Assembly: GCF_027579695.1 (NCBI RefSeq)
Contig: NC_083579.1
Coordinates: 68,942,371-69,006,370 of the forward strand
Direction of reading: 5' to 3'
Origin: Neoarius graeffei
Taxonomy: Eukaryota > Chordata > Actinopteri > Siluriformes > Ariidae
Length of the DNA: 64,000 nucleotides
Notes under the pieces: generated by a model
The model's input: the letters and a program-made list of their open reading frames with translations, nothing else
What the model was told of the DNA's origin: nothing
Database searches by the model: none
In this document: positions 46,204 through 55,762 of the stretch, piece by piece
Position numbering within the stretch: position 1 is the stretch's first letter
How the letters are laid out: the number at the start of each line of letters is the position of its first letter
Translations under genes and position numbers: made by a program

Positions 46204-47813
46204 CAACTCCGATTCCAAATAAGTTGGGACAAAGTATAAATTGTAAATAAAAATGGAATGCAATGATGTGGAAGTTTCAAAATTCCATATTTTATTCAGA
46301 ATAGAACATTGATGACATATCAAATGTTTAAACTGAGAAAATGTATCATTTAAAGAGAAAAATTAGGTGATTTTAAATGTCATGACAACAACACATCTCA
46401 AACAAGTTGGGACAAGGCCATGTTTACCACTGTGAGACATCTCCTTTTCTCTTTACAACAGTCTGTAAACGTCTGGGGACTGAGGAGACAAGTTGCTCAA
46501 GTTTAGGGACATGGTAGGAATGTTAACCCATTCTTGTCTAATGTAGGATTCTAGTTGCTCAACTGTCTTAGGTCTTTTTTGTCGTATCTTCTGTTTTATG
46601 ATGCGCCAAATGTTTTCTATGGGTGAAAGATCTGGACTGCAGGCTGGCCAGTTCAGTACTCGGACCCTTCTTCTACACAGCCATGATGCTGTAATTGATG
46701 CAGTATGTGGTTTGGCATCGTCATGTTGGAAAATGCAAGGTCTTCCCTGAAAGAGACGTCGTCTGGATGGGAGCATATGTTGCTCTAGAACCTGGATATA
46801 CCTTTCAGCATTGATGGTGTCTTTCCAGATGTGTAAGCTGCCCATGCCACACGCACTAATGCAACCCCATACCATCAGAGATGCAGGCTTCTGAACTGAG
46901 CGCTGATAACAACTTGGGTCGTCCTTCTCCTCTTTAGTCCGAATGACACGGCGTCCCTGATTTCCATAAAGAACTTCAAATTTTGATTTGTCTGGCCACA
47001 GAACAGTTTTCCACTTTGCCACAGTCCATTTTAAGTGAGCCTTGGCCCCGAGAAGATGTCTGCGCTTCTGGATCATGTTTAGATGCGGCTTCTTCTTTGA
47101 ACTATAGAGTTTTAGCTGGCAACGGCGGATGGCACGGTGAATTGTGTTCACAGATAATGTTCTCTGGAAATATTCCTGAGCCCATTTTGTGATTTCCAAT
47201 ACAGAAGCATGCCTGTATGTGATGCAGTGCCGTCTAAGGGTCCGAAGATCACGGGCACCCAGTATGGTTTTCTGGCCTTGACCCTTACGCACAGAGATTC
47301 TTCCAGATTCTCTGAATCTTTTGACGATATTATGCACTGTAGATGATGATATGTTCAAACTCTTTGCAATTTTACACTGTCGAACTCCTTTCTGATATTG
47401 CTCCACTATTTGTCGGCGCAGAATTAGGGGGATTGGTGATCCTCTTCCCATCTTTACTTCTGAGAGCCGCTGCCACTCCAAGATGCTCTTTTTATACCCA
47501 GTCATGTTAATGACCTATTGCCAATTGACCTAATGAGTTGCAATTTGGTCCTCCAGCTGTTCCTTTTTTGTACCTTTAACTTTTTCAGCCTCTTATTGCC
47601 TCTGTCCCAACTTTTTTGAGATGTGTTGCTGTCATGAAATTTCAAATGAGCCAATATTTGGCATGAAATTTCAAAATGTCTCACTTTCAACATTTGGTAT
47701 GTTGTCTATGTTCTATTGTGAATACAATATCAGTTTTTGAGATTTGTAAATTATTGCATTCCGTTTTTATTTACAATTTGTACTTTGTCCCAACTTTTTT
47801 GGAATCGGGGTTG
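46204..47813 (-). mobile_element. Tc1/mariner-type transposon, nearly complete
   Basis: TIRs CAACTCCGATTCCAAATAAG and TTTTTTGGAATCGGGGTTG with TA at both flanks. Subterminal inverted sequences (GTTGGGACAAAGTA) extend the arms. It sits in the older element at 46030-48185. Confidence 0.93.
46424..47451 (-). CDS. Tc1-like transposase, nearly intact, C-terminal frameshift
   Basis: This is a DDE transposase that would bind its TIRs and cut and paste the element at TA sites. I start it at 47451 ([20 protein letters not shown]) rather than at the upstream ATG at 47505, because the family begins there. The N-terminal helix-turn-helix is [35 protein letters not shown] linker follows, then the catalytic residues: LWPDKSKF (first Asp; SDES is more usual), [11 protein letters not shown] (second Asp) and [11 protein letters not shown] (Glu, 34-residue spacing class). 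The original frame stays open to 46453, but a frameshift near 46510 replaces the last residues. The other frame restores [20 protein letters not shown] to a TAA at 46424-46426. Activity is doubtful but the catalytic triad is intact. Confidence 0.85.
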
Positions 47814-48227
47814 TAGTCTCAGGTACAATGAGTGCAGTTTTATGCGGAAATGAGCTGTAGGTTTTACTGAGCATCTTACAGAACCAGCCACAGTTCTTCT
47901 GGACACTTTGACTGTCACAATCGCATCTTAATTTTGCACCAAAACCCAGTAGCCTTCATTATGTTTTCTTTTTTAATCTGAAAAGTGGTCGCTTATGGAA
48001 TATGCTGCTCAGATACAAACTTTTTTTTTTCCCCTGTAACATTTAATTTTTTGCTGGAAAAATAACGAATGTTTGGACTCTAAAATATTTGTGTACTGAC
48101 TTGATAATGTAGAAGTCATAAAATAGAAATCGATAAGGTTTGTATGAAAAAAAAATAGGGTGCCTAAGACTTTTGCGCAGTACTGTATATGGCCATGCCC
48201 TGGTCCACCGAATGCATCTCATTATGT

Positions 48228-48645
48228 CAAGCAAAGAAGCCTTTATTTGTCACACGTACACTCAAGCACAGACTTAAGCACACAGTGAAATTTAACCTCT
48301 GCATTTAACCCATCTGAAGCAGTGAACACATACATGCACATACAAGTGAGCAATGAGCACACACACATACATACCCAGAGCAGTGGGCACCTATGCTACA
48401 GCGCCTGGGGAGCAGTTGTGGGTACTTGGGCACTTCAGCCCAACCTCAGGCCATGGCTGCCCCATGTTAACCTAACCTGCATGTCTTTGGACTGTGGGGG
48501 AAACCGGAGCACCCGGAGGAAACCCACGCAGACATGGGGAGAACATGCAAACTCCACACAGAAAGGCCCCGTTGGCCGCTGGGCTTGAACCCAGAACCTA
48601 CTTGCTGTGAGGCGACAGTGCTAACCACTACACCACCGTGCCACC
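48228..48645 (-). mobile_element. Chimeric SINE (type A head, third-family tail)
   Basis: Left: TTTATTTGTCACACGTACAC and AACCCATCTGAAGCAGTGAA. Right: from about 48466 the type A core and head (ACCTGCATGTCTTTGGACTG to CACTACACCACCGTGCCACC). Same mosaic as 42838-43131, with an intact longer middle. Confidence 0.75.
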
Positions 48646-48942
48646 ATGCAACAATCCAAGATGGGTAGTGAACCCTAAAATGTATGATTCTTTAGTTAGT
48701 TATAATTGAGCGCAAAATATTGCATGATTTCTGGGGATTTTTTTTTTTTTGGCATAAAATGTTTTTTTTATCCCCAAATAAGGAAAATAAATTCCAAGAG
48801 GGGTAGAGTTTGGCAAAGAAGGTAGGGCTGATGCCTCATAACTCTCCAGGGTGCCCAGTTTGATCGTGAGCATGTGTGGAGTTTTGCAGGTACTCCTTGT
48901 GGCCGTGTGGGCTTCCTTTGTTTTCTCTCACCTACACTCTCA
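48646..48942. other. Unassigned sequence
   Basis: Nothing recognised. Confidence 0.5.
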
Positions 48943-49027
48943 GAAATTAAAAGTACATTATTGTACCTTTAAGGGTACAACAGCTTGTCACTGCGGCAGT
49001 ACCATCTAAAGGGGCAGCACCTTCTAA

Positions 49028-49175
49028 GGGGGCAGCCATGGCCTGAAGGTTAGAGAAGCAGCCTTGGGCCCAAAGGGTCGCTGGTTCTGTATCATGGCTG
49101 AAGTGCCCTTGAGCAAGACACCTAACTCCCAACTGCTCCCTGGGCACTGTAGCATAGCTGCCCACTGCTCTGTGT

Positions 49176-49251
<76 letters not shown>

Positions 49252-49354
49252 CATTGCTCACTTGCATGTGTATGTTCACTGCTTCAGATGGGTTAAATGC
49301 AGAGGAGGAATTTCACTGTGCTTGAGTGTACATGTGACAAAGTCTTCTTCTAAA
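49028..49354 (+). mobile_element. tRNA-headed SINE (third family)
   Basis: Head GGCAGCCATGGCCTGAAGGT with TTAGAGAAGCAGCC, body GAAGTGCCCTTGAGCAAGAC, a long GT microsatellite (49176-49250), and the GGGTTAAATGCAGAGGAGGA end. Confidence 0.8.
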
Positions 49355-49475
49355 CATACTTATTTGTACCCTTTATATACATAGGAACATATATGTACCT
49401 TTTTGGCCCTGACAAGGTACAGTTACCTTGAGGTCCATTAATGAACCCTAGGGATTACATATAGACTGTACCTTA

Positions 49476-49849
49476 GGGGCAACACGGTGGCGTAGTGGTT
49501 AGCACTATCACCTCACAGCAAGAAGGTTCTGGGTTCAAGCCCGGTGGCCAATGGGGGCCTTTCTGTATGGAGTTTGCATGTTCTCCCCGTGTCTACATGG
49601 GTTTCCTCCGGGTGGTCCAGTTTCCCTCACAGTCCAAAGACATGCAGGTTAGGTTAACTGGTGGCTCTAAATTGACCGTAGGTGTGAATGTGAGTGTGAA
49701 TGGCTGTTTGTTTCTATGTATCAGCCGTGCGATGATCTGGCAACTTGTCCAGGGTGTACCCCGCCTCTCACCCATAGTCAGCTGGGATAGGATTCAGCTT
49801 GCCCGTGACCCTGTACAGGATAAGCAGTTATGGATAATGGATGGATGAT
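49476..49849 (+). mobile_element. SINE type A, full-length
   Basis: Complete head, core and GGATGGATG tail, with moderate divergence. Confidence 0.87.
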
Positions 49850-50067
49850 GTACCACTGGGATAGGTTCTGGATTCAGTCCTAAACTGATTAATGAAGATG
49901 AATGACTGGATGAGATTCCAAGAGGATAAAAAAAATAAGTGGGTGTAAGAGAAGAGTGTCCAAAGAACCCTTAAAGTACACTTGGGTGTTGGGATGGTCT
50001 TAATAAAATGAGGATTCTTTTAGAAACCGTTCAAGTTTCAGGGGTTTCACCTTTGACAGTTTGTTTT

Positions 50068-50384
50068 GTCTGTAACCACTTATCCCATGTGGGTTCGCGG
50101 GGCAAGCTGGACCCTATCCCAGCTGACCATGGGTGAGAAGCAGGGTACACCCTGGACAAGTCGCCAGCTCATCGCAGGGCTGACACACACATAGAGACAC
50201 AAACAACCATTTACAGTCAATTTAGAGCCACCAACTAACCTAACCTCCATATCTTTGGACTGTGGGAGGAAACCCACGCAGACACGGGGAGAACATGCAA
50301 ACTTCACACAGAAAGGCTCTGGGTTCGAACCAAGAACCTTCTTGCTGTGAGGCTACAGTGCTAACCACTACACCACTGTGCCAC
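50068..50384 (-). mobile_element. SINE type A, diverged
   Basis: Body and head complements are present (CCACTACACCACTGTGCCAC at the right). The GGAT tail is missing. Confidence 0.8.
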
Positions 50385-50387
50385 ATT

Positions 50388-52097
50388 TGAGAGAGCTCAA
50401 AGAATCTCTAAAAGCCTTACAGTTAACCGAACACAATACAGCTTACAAAGCATTATCAAGGATTAAATCCACACACAGAAATAATAATAATAATAGGTTC
50501 CATGAAGCACTCCTAAAGGGGTTTCCATCCACCCATCCATTATCTGTAGCCACTTATCCTGTCCTACAGGGTTGCAGGCAAGCTGGAGCCTATCCCAGCT
50601 GACTATGGACGGGAGGCAGGGTACACCCTGGACAAGTCACCAGATCATCGCATGGCTGACACATAGAGACAAACAACCATTCACACTCACATTCACACCT
50701 ACGGTCAATTTAGAGCCACAAATTATCCTAACCTGCATGTCTTTGGACTGTGGGGGAAACTGGAGTACCTGGAGGAAACCCACATAGACACGGGGAGAAC
50801 ATGCAAACTCCACACAGAAAGGCTCTGGGTTTGAACCCAGAACCTTCTTGCTGTGAGGCGACAGTGCTAACCACTTTAACGTGCCACCTTTGAGAGAGCT
50901 TAAAGAATCCCTAAAAGCCGTACAGTTAACCGAACACAGTACAGCGTACAAGGTATTATCAAGGATTAAATCCACATGCAGAAATAATCCATCCATCCAT
51001 CATCTGTAGCCGCTTATCCTGTTCTACAGGGCCGCAGGCAAGCTGGAGACTCTCTGGGCGAAAGGCGGGGTACACCCTGGACAAGTCGCTAGGTCATTAC
51101 AGGGCTGACACATAGACACAGACAACCATTCACACTCCCATTCACACCTACAGTCAATTTAGAGTCACCAATTCGCCTAACCTGCATGTCTTTGGACTGT
51201 GGGGGAAACCAGAGCACCCGGAGAAGAACATGCAAACTCCACACAGAAAGGCCCTCAGCAGCCACCTGAGTTCGAACCCAGAACCTTCTTGCTGTGAGAC
51301 AACAGCACTAACCACTTTAACGTGCCACCTTTGAGAGAGCTCAGAGAATCCCTAAAAGCCTTACAGTTAACCGAACACAATACAGCATCCAAGGTATTAT
51401 CAAGGATTAAATCCACACACAGAAATATCAATAGGTTCCCAGAAGCACAGCTATATGGGCGGCATGGTAGTGTAGTGGTTAGCACGGTCGCCTCACAGCA
51501 AGAAGGCTCTGGGTTCGCGGCCGGCGAGGGCCTTTCTGTGTGGGTTTCCTCCGGGTGCTCCGGTTTCCCCCACAGTCCAAAGACATGCAGGTTAGGTTAA
51601 CTGGTGACTCTAAATTGACCGTAGGTGTGAATGTGAGTGTGAATGGTTGTCTGTGTCTATGTGTCAGCCCTGTGATGACCTGGCGACTTGTCCAGGGTGT
51701 ACCCCGCCTTTCGCCCGTAGTCAGCTGGGATAGGCTCCAGCTTGCCTGCGACCCTGTAGAACAGGATGAGAAATAATAATAGGTTCCCAGAAGCACAGCT
51801 ATATGGGTGGCATGGTAGTGTAGTGGTTGGCACGGTCGCCTCACAACAAGAAGGTTCTGGGTTCGCGGCCGGCGAGGGCCTTTCTGTGTGGGTTTCCTCC
51901 GGGTGCTCCGGTTTCCCCCACAGTCCAAAGACATGCAGGTTAGGTTAACTGGTAACTCTAAATTGACCGTGTGAGTGTGAATGTTTGTCTGTGTCTATGT
52001 GTCAGCCCTGTGATGATCTGGCGACTTGTCCAGGGTGTACCCCGCCTTTCGCCCATAGTCAGCTGGGATAGGCTCCAGCTTGCCTGTGACCCTGTAT
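50388..52097. repeat. Tandem SINE-plus-spacer duplication
   Basis: A spacer of about 100-125 bp (TTTGAGAGAGCTCAAAGAAT, TTATCAAGGATTAAATCCAC, AGGTTCCCAGAAGCACAGCT) occurs at 50388-50515, 50890-50987 and 51329-51456, with a partial copy at 51771-51804. SINEs separate the copies: minus-strand type A at 50526-50888 and 50988-51328, plus-strand type B at 51457-51770 and 51805-52097 (both lacking about 55 bp of head-core sequence). The spacer frame LRELKESLKALQLTEHNTAYKALSRIKS is conserved in each copy, but I recognise no protein. Confidence 0.75.
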
Positions 52098-52240
52098 ACA
52101 GGTTAATCAGGGTTAGTATATATGAGAGTTTTTTTCTTTGTTGTTTGTTTTTTGTTTTAAACGGGGTAAAGCCTTTACAAAAAACAAACAACAAAGAAAA
52201 AAAACTCTCATATATATACTAATCCTGATTAACCTGTATA
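52095..52240. repeat. Near-perfect hairpin
   Basis: About 63-bp arms begin TATACAGGTTAATCAGG and pair with the inverse ending at 52240. They differ at one or two positions and have a loop of about 20 bases near 52158-52178. Confidence 0.9.
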
Positions 52241-52771
52241 CCCTGTATGCCCCCACATTTTGCATGCTGCTGAATCTGTCCTTTTTTCAGTAGCTTTGTA
52301 TAAACAATAACCGCTAAATGTAATGCAATGTTATGTAAGGTGATCGCCTAGGCATTCTCATTGTGAAAAGTAAGTCACATGTACATGGACTGGCATTTAA
52401 TGTTGTATTTGTTTCTTTCTATTTGTTTTTTGTCTGTTCATATTCTTTTTGGGGGAGTAAAGTCAGTTTAAAAATGCCGTTAAATGCATAGGCCTATAGG
52501 CCAAGTTTAATGACCTTGAGGTTATCAGAGGTCATATGTCGTTTTACAAATGAAAAATGAATTCAGCACCCAAACATTTAACAAACAAGGCCATTTGCTA
52601 ACTTCATTAATCATTTTAGTACATTTCATTCCTTAGAAAGCTGAGAAACTGGGTTCAGCTGAGACGTTTACAGGCCCAAAGTTCAATGACCTCTAGAGGT
52701 CAACAGAGGTCAGATAGAGCTCGGCATATTGCGGATTTGAATTCGGCACACCCAAATTGACAAAATAACAC
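52241..52771. other. Unassigned sequence with two related blocks
   Basis: Blocks near 52500-52550 and 52678-52720 share GTTYAATGACCT and ATCAGAGGTCA-like motifs, a diverged duplication. No gene. Confidence 0.4.
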
Positions 52772-52965
52772 TACGTTCACACTGCAAGGCTTAATGCTCA
52801 ATTCCGATTTTTTTGTGAAATCCGATTTTTTTGTGAGGTCGTTCACATTAACAAATATATGCGACTTGTATGTGATCCTCAGTATGAACGAAAAGCGACC
52901 TAAAAGTGTTCTGCATGCGCATTGCAGGATACGACGACGTCACACGCAGTGAGCATGGCCAGTGT

Positions 52966-53118
52966 TTACGGAAGTAAAACCGCCCGGTTGCGGTATGACC
53001 CATCCAATCTAGCTTGAATAGCTGCATCCCCCCAAATGGAAATCAGCTCCCTAACCTCTGCGTCCTTCCATTGAGAAGATTCAGAACCTTCACAGCCCGA
53101 AGCGTCCCTCGCATTGAT
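52966..53118 (-). pseudogene. Myb/SANT-like DNA-binding fragment
   Basis: The minus-strand frame reads SSQWKDAEVRELISIWGDAA and then IQARLDGSYRNRAV to a TAA at 52966-52968. W-x-D-x-E-V-x-x-L and the later I-x-x-x-W spacing are typical of the trihelix/SANT-like protein that accompanies Harbinger transposases. The upstream part is cut by the hAT insertion, and no further exons are seen. This protein binds element ends and helps the transposase enter the nucleus in the known Harbinger systems; this remnant cannot. Confidence 0.6.
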
Positions 53119-53126
53119 GTCATGCG

Positions 53127-53517
53127 CAGGGGCGCAGATACGTTTTTTGAACTGGGGGGGACAAAAAACTGGGGGGGACAAAGCTGCCAGCAAACCAACC
53201 CCAACCCCGATATGCCTGTCAAACTTGTTGTGGGTTACCATAGCAACCAAGCTCGAGCTCGCAACCTGTGCAGTCTGCGCAGCTCAACCAACCGAATATC
53301 AGTCTTTGTTTTGTTTTATGTGAGTTGTTGCAACTATGTATACACTGCTGTGCACCTCAATAAACCGAATGGTAATTAGTCTTTTGATTTTTCCGTGAGG
53401 TTTGCCTTATGCAAAGAAAGACAGCATAGACGTTTTTTCCTCCCTATAAGTGGGGGGACCGAGCGAGGTGAATTGAAATCTGGGTGGGACGACTCCCACC
53501 CTCTATCTGCGCCCGTG
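53127..53517. mobile_element. Small hAT MITE
   Basis: Termini CAGGGGCGCAGATA and TATCTGCGCCCGTG. The 8-bp flanks GTCATGCG and ATTATGCG agree at six positions. GGGGGGGACAAA-rich left subterminal region. No gene. Confidence 0.8.
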
Positions 53518-53822
53518 ATTATGCGCCATGTTGTTGTAACTTTTTTTGAGAGACCCGCCGCCTACTTCAGCGCAGAATAGTGACGTTTGTGGCTTGTTGA
53601 TGACGTGCAAGTCGGATGAATGCGACCTGGCGGTTCAGACTGAAGTCGCATATGAAAAGAGCGGATACGGAATCGGAATTAGGACCACATATCCAAACGG
53701 CCTGGGTCGGATTTGAAAAAATCGGATCTGTGTCCTTCATATTGTCAATAAAAGATCGGATACAGGTCACATATGGGCGAAAAGATCGGATTTGAGTCAC
53801 TACAGCCTGCAGTGTGAACGTA

Positions 53823-54360
53823 GCCTAAGACTGTTTGCCGACTTTGTCTCGAAAATGCCTTTAACTCCTTAAATAAGCACTTTTTTTGAATTTTGGTACC
53901 AGTCTACAAGATCATGTTGGTTAAGAAAAACAAAACTAAAATTTGGTTACTGAGATGGCTGATGTCAGAATCCGATGTCATTACTGTGTAACTTTGAGTG
54001 TCTTTGACATAACATTTGTGCTTGGTAATTGCCCTTGGTAGCTGTATAGTCACTGTAGTGTGTTTGTCTGTATGGTGATTTGGTGAACCACTTTGCATCA
54101 CAGAATATGGCGCAGCGGTGCAGCCGCATGGACTCTGGGGCCTGTGATTGTATTGCCCAGACCAGTTGGTCTCCTAGTGGCAAATCCTTAAAAAAATGCA
54201 ATGCTTCAGAGGGGTTAAATGCAGAGAGGAAATTTCACAAGTGTGTGATGAATAAAGTTTCTAAACGGGTTTCGATTTGCTTCGAAGGGTGCGCAAACTT
54301 TAGCACTCAACTATGCACGTCTGGTCATCATTGATTAGAAATGTGCGTGCAGTCTTGATT
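53823..54360. other. Mostly unassigned, includes a SINE scrap
   Basis: A decayed third-family SINE end is visible at about 54085-54275 (TGCTTCAGAGGGGTTAAATG, GAGGAAATTTCACAAGTGTG). No gene otherwise. Confidence 0.4.
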
Positions 54361-54447
54361 TACATGGATGGATGGCAGAGTTGAGCAGGCAGAGGAGGAG
54401 TTCCCCAACCTCCTAAAGCCTCTCCAAGACTCGGAGCTGAGAAGGAA

Positions 54448-54484
<37 letters not shown>

Positions 54485-54669
54485 GTGCGCCATTCAATCT
54501 TCACACCACAGCACGGGAGCAGCAGCGGCGCCTCCGCCACGCACATCAGCACCATGAGGCGTGAACGGGCGCGTGCACAGAGACATCCCGCTTCACCGAG
54601 CGCTCCTGAGCGTCACATGCGCGCGTAGTGGATGACAAGCGCGCGCGTTCTTCATCATCATCATCATCA

Positions 54670-54715
<46 letters not shown>

Positions 54716-54868
54716 GATATTTAAAAACGTTGTTCAGACGTGTGAACGACCTATGGCGCGCGGTATTTAGATCTCCGTGGGTGTTTTTTTTTTTTATAAA
54801 GTGGTGCGTTTTTAGTTTTACGCGCGTGATTTTTCCTTTACTCATCTGACATACTGTCAAATAAAAGC
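54361..54868 (+). promoter_or_regulatory. CpG-rich promoter and 5' UTR region (probable)
   Basis: From about 54480 to 55310 the sequence is GC-rich with frequent CpG (runs such as GCGCGCGC at 54639), unlike nearly all of the window, where CpG is depleted. A GA tract (54449-54479) and an ATT microsatellite (about 54668-54715) interrupt it. No clear TATA box. The position directly before a strong start codon supports a CpG-island promoter. Confidence 0.5.
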
Positions 54869-55275
54869 ATGGACCGTGTGTGGATCTTGCTCGTGATGTC
54901 GATCGGCATCTCACTCGTGCGCACATGTGACGCCTGGAGGGTTCGCGCAGGTGGCCGCGAGCGGAGAGACGCAAACGCTGCGTCCGTGCACGCCGTTCTT
55001 GACGAGCTGCGAGTGAGGGGTTTGAACGCAGCTCCTTTAGGTCCGGGTCCCATTAGGTCCCGCGCACCCGACTCGGAAGAAAGTCCGCGGTCAGACCCCG
55101 ACACCGGGCCGGCGGCTCGTGCTCGTTTCCAGGAGACAGACACCGGAGATCACGCCGGTAGAACGGCGAGACAAACCAGCAGGAGCGTCGCTTCTCGTAG
55201 AGCGCGGAGCATCCGCAAAACCAACACACCTGAGCGCGCGGACAGAAAACCTGCTCATCCAAAGCGCCTGGTTGG
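54869..55275 (+). CDS. First coding exon of a secreted, Arg-rich protein
   Basis: The ATG at 54869 has A at -3 and G at +4. The first residues MDRVWILLVMSIGISLVRTC form a signal peptide with likely cleavage after CDA. About 110 residues rich in Arg, Ser, Ala and Pro follow, with several basic pairs and no Cys after the signal. The exon ends within a Gly codon at GTTGG|GTAAGAG, a strong donor with phase 2. The last residues are HPKRLVG. In fibrillins and LTBPs a short basic N-terminal region ends in a Gly just before a Cys-rich N-terminal domain (L-x-G-P-N-V-C). From memory the fibrillin first coding exon also ends in phase 2. This makes a fibrillin/LTBP-type first exon a reasonable guess, but no Cys-rich exon is in the window to confirm it. 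Other secreted proteins are possible. Confidence 0.6.
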
Positions 55276-55515
55276 GTAAGAGTCCGAGAACGCCTTTACG
55301 CACACCAGGGTTCTCTACTGTAGGTTTTGCTAACAGTATTCATGTGTGTCCAGGAGGTTCCATTACTCTCTTAGACCCTACAACAGTCCTTACCTTTCAG
55401 AACGCAGAACCACTCATTAAAACTAGACCCATTTCCCATCCAGAGAACCCTTGAAGCACGTTATTCTAAGAGTCTTTGGGTGATCATATTATAAATAAGG
55501 AATGGTGTCTGGGAA

Positions 55516-55726
55516 ATGCTTCCATGCAGAACTCATTTGGAAAGCTAGATCTTTGCCCATTCAGAGATCCATTTGGAGATCCGTTGAGTTCCGATAATGC
55601 TGATCTCCTCTGCATCTGTAAGACCGCGTCAATAACTGACTTCGCAGACACACTACAGTCAAGATACCTAGCTCATGTCAGTCGACGATCGAAGTATATA
55701 AAAAAAGGCCAGCCATCAAAAACACT

Positions 55727-55762
<36 letters not shown>

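Larger units (their letters stand above)
46030..48185. mobile_element. Tc1-like element hosting a second Tc1-like element
   Basis: TIRs CAGTGCTGTGCAAAAGTCTT and GACTTTTGCGCAGTACTG, flanked by TA at 46028-46029 and 48186-48187. Its own interior (46030-46201 and 47816-48185) is about 540 bp without a gene, so it was already non-autonomous. Confidence 0.85.
48943..49880. mobile_element. GTACC-rich MITE holding two SINEs
   Basis: Pieces at 48943-49027, 49355-49475 and 49850-49880 carry AAAAGTACATTATTGTACCT, repeated GTACCTT/AAGGTAC motifs and a GTACCACTGGG end. They read as one decayed MITE broken by SINEs at 49028 and 49476. Confidence 0.55.
52772..53822 (-). mobile_element. Harbinger-like element with SANT exon, split by a hAT
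   Basis: Inverted ends CTACGTTCACACTGCAAGG and CCTGCAGTGTGAACGTAG. Repeated ATCGGATTT-type motifs lie at both ends. The interior carries a Myb/SANT-like fragment and a hAT insertion at 53127-53517. Confidence 0.7.

Noticed and set aside
46983-47192. Plus-strand frame over the inner transposon
   Set aside because: Antisense shadow of the transposase gene.
54838-55143. Minus-strand frames over the CpG-rich exon
   Set aside because: GC-rich DNA lowers stop frequency; the plus frame has the signal peptide, Kozak context and splice donor.
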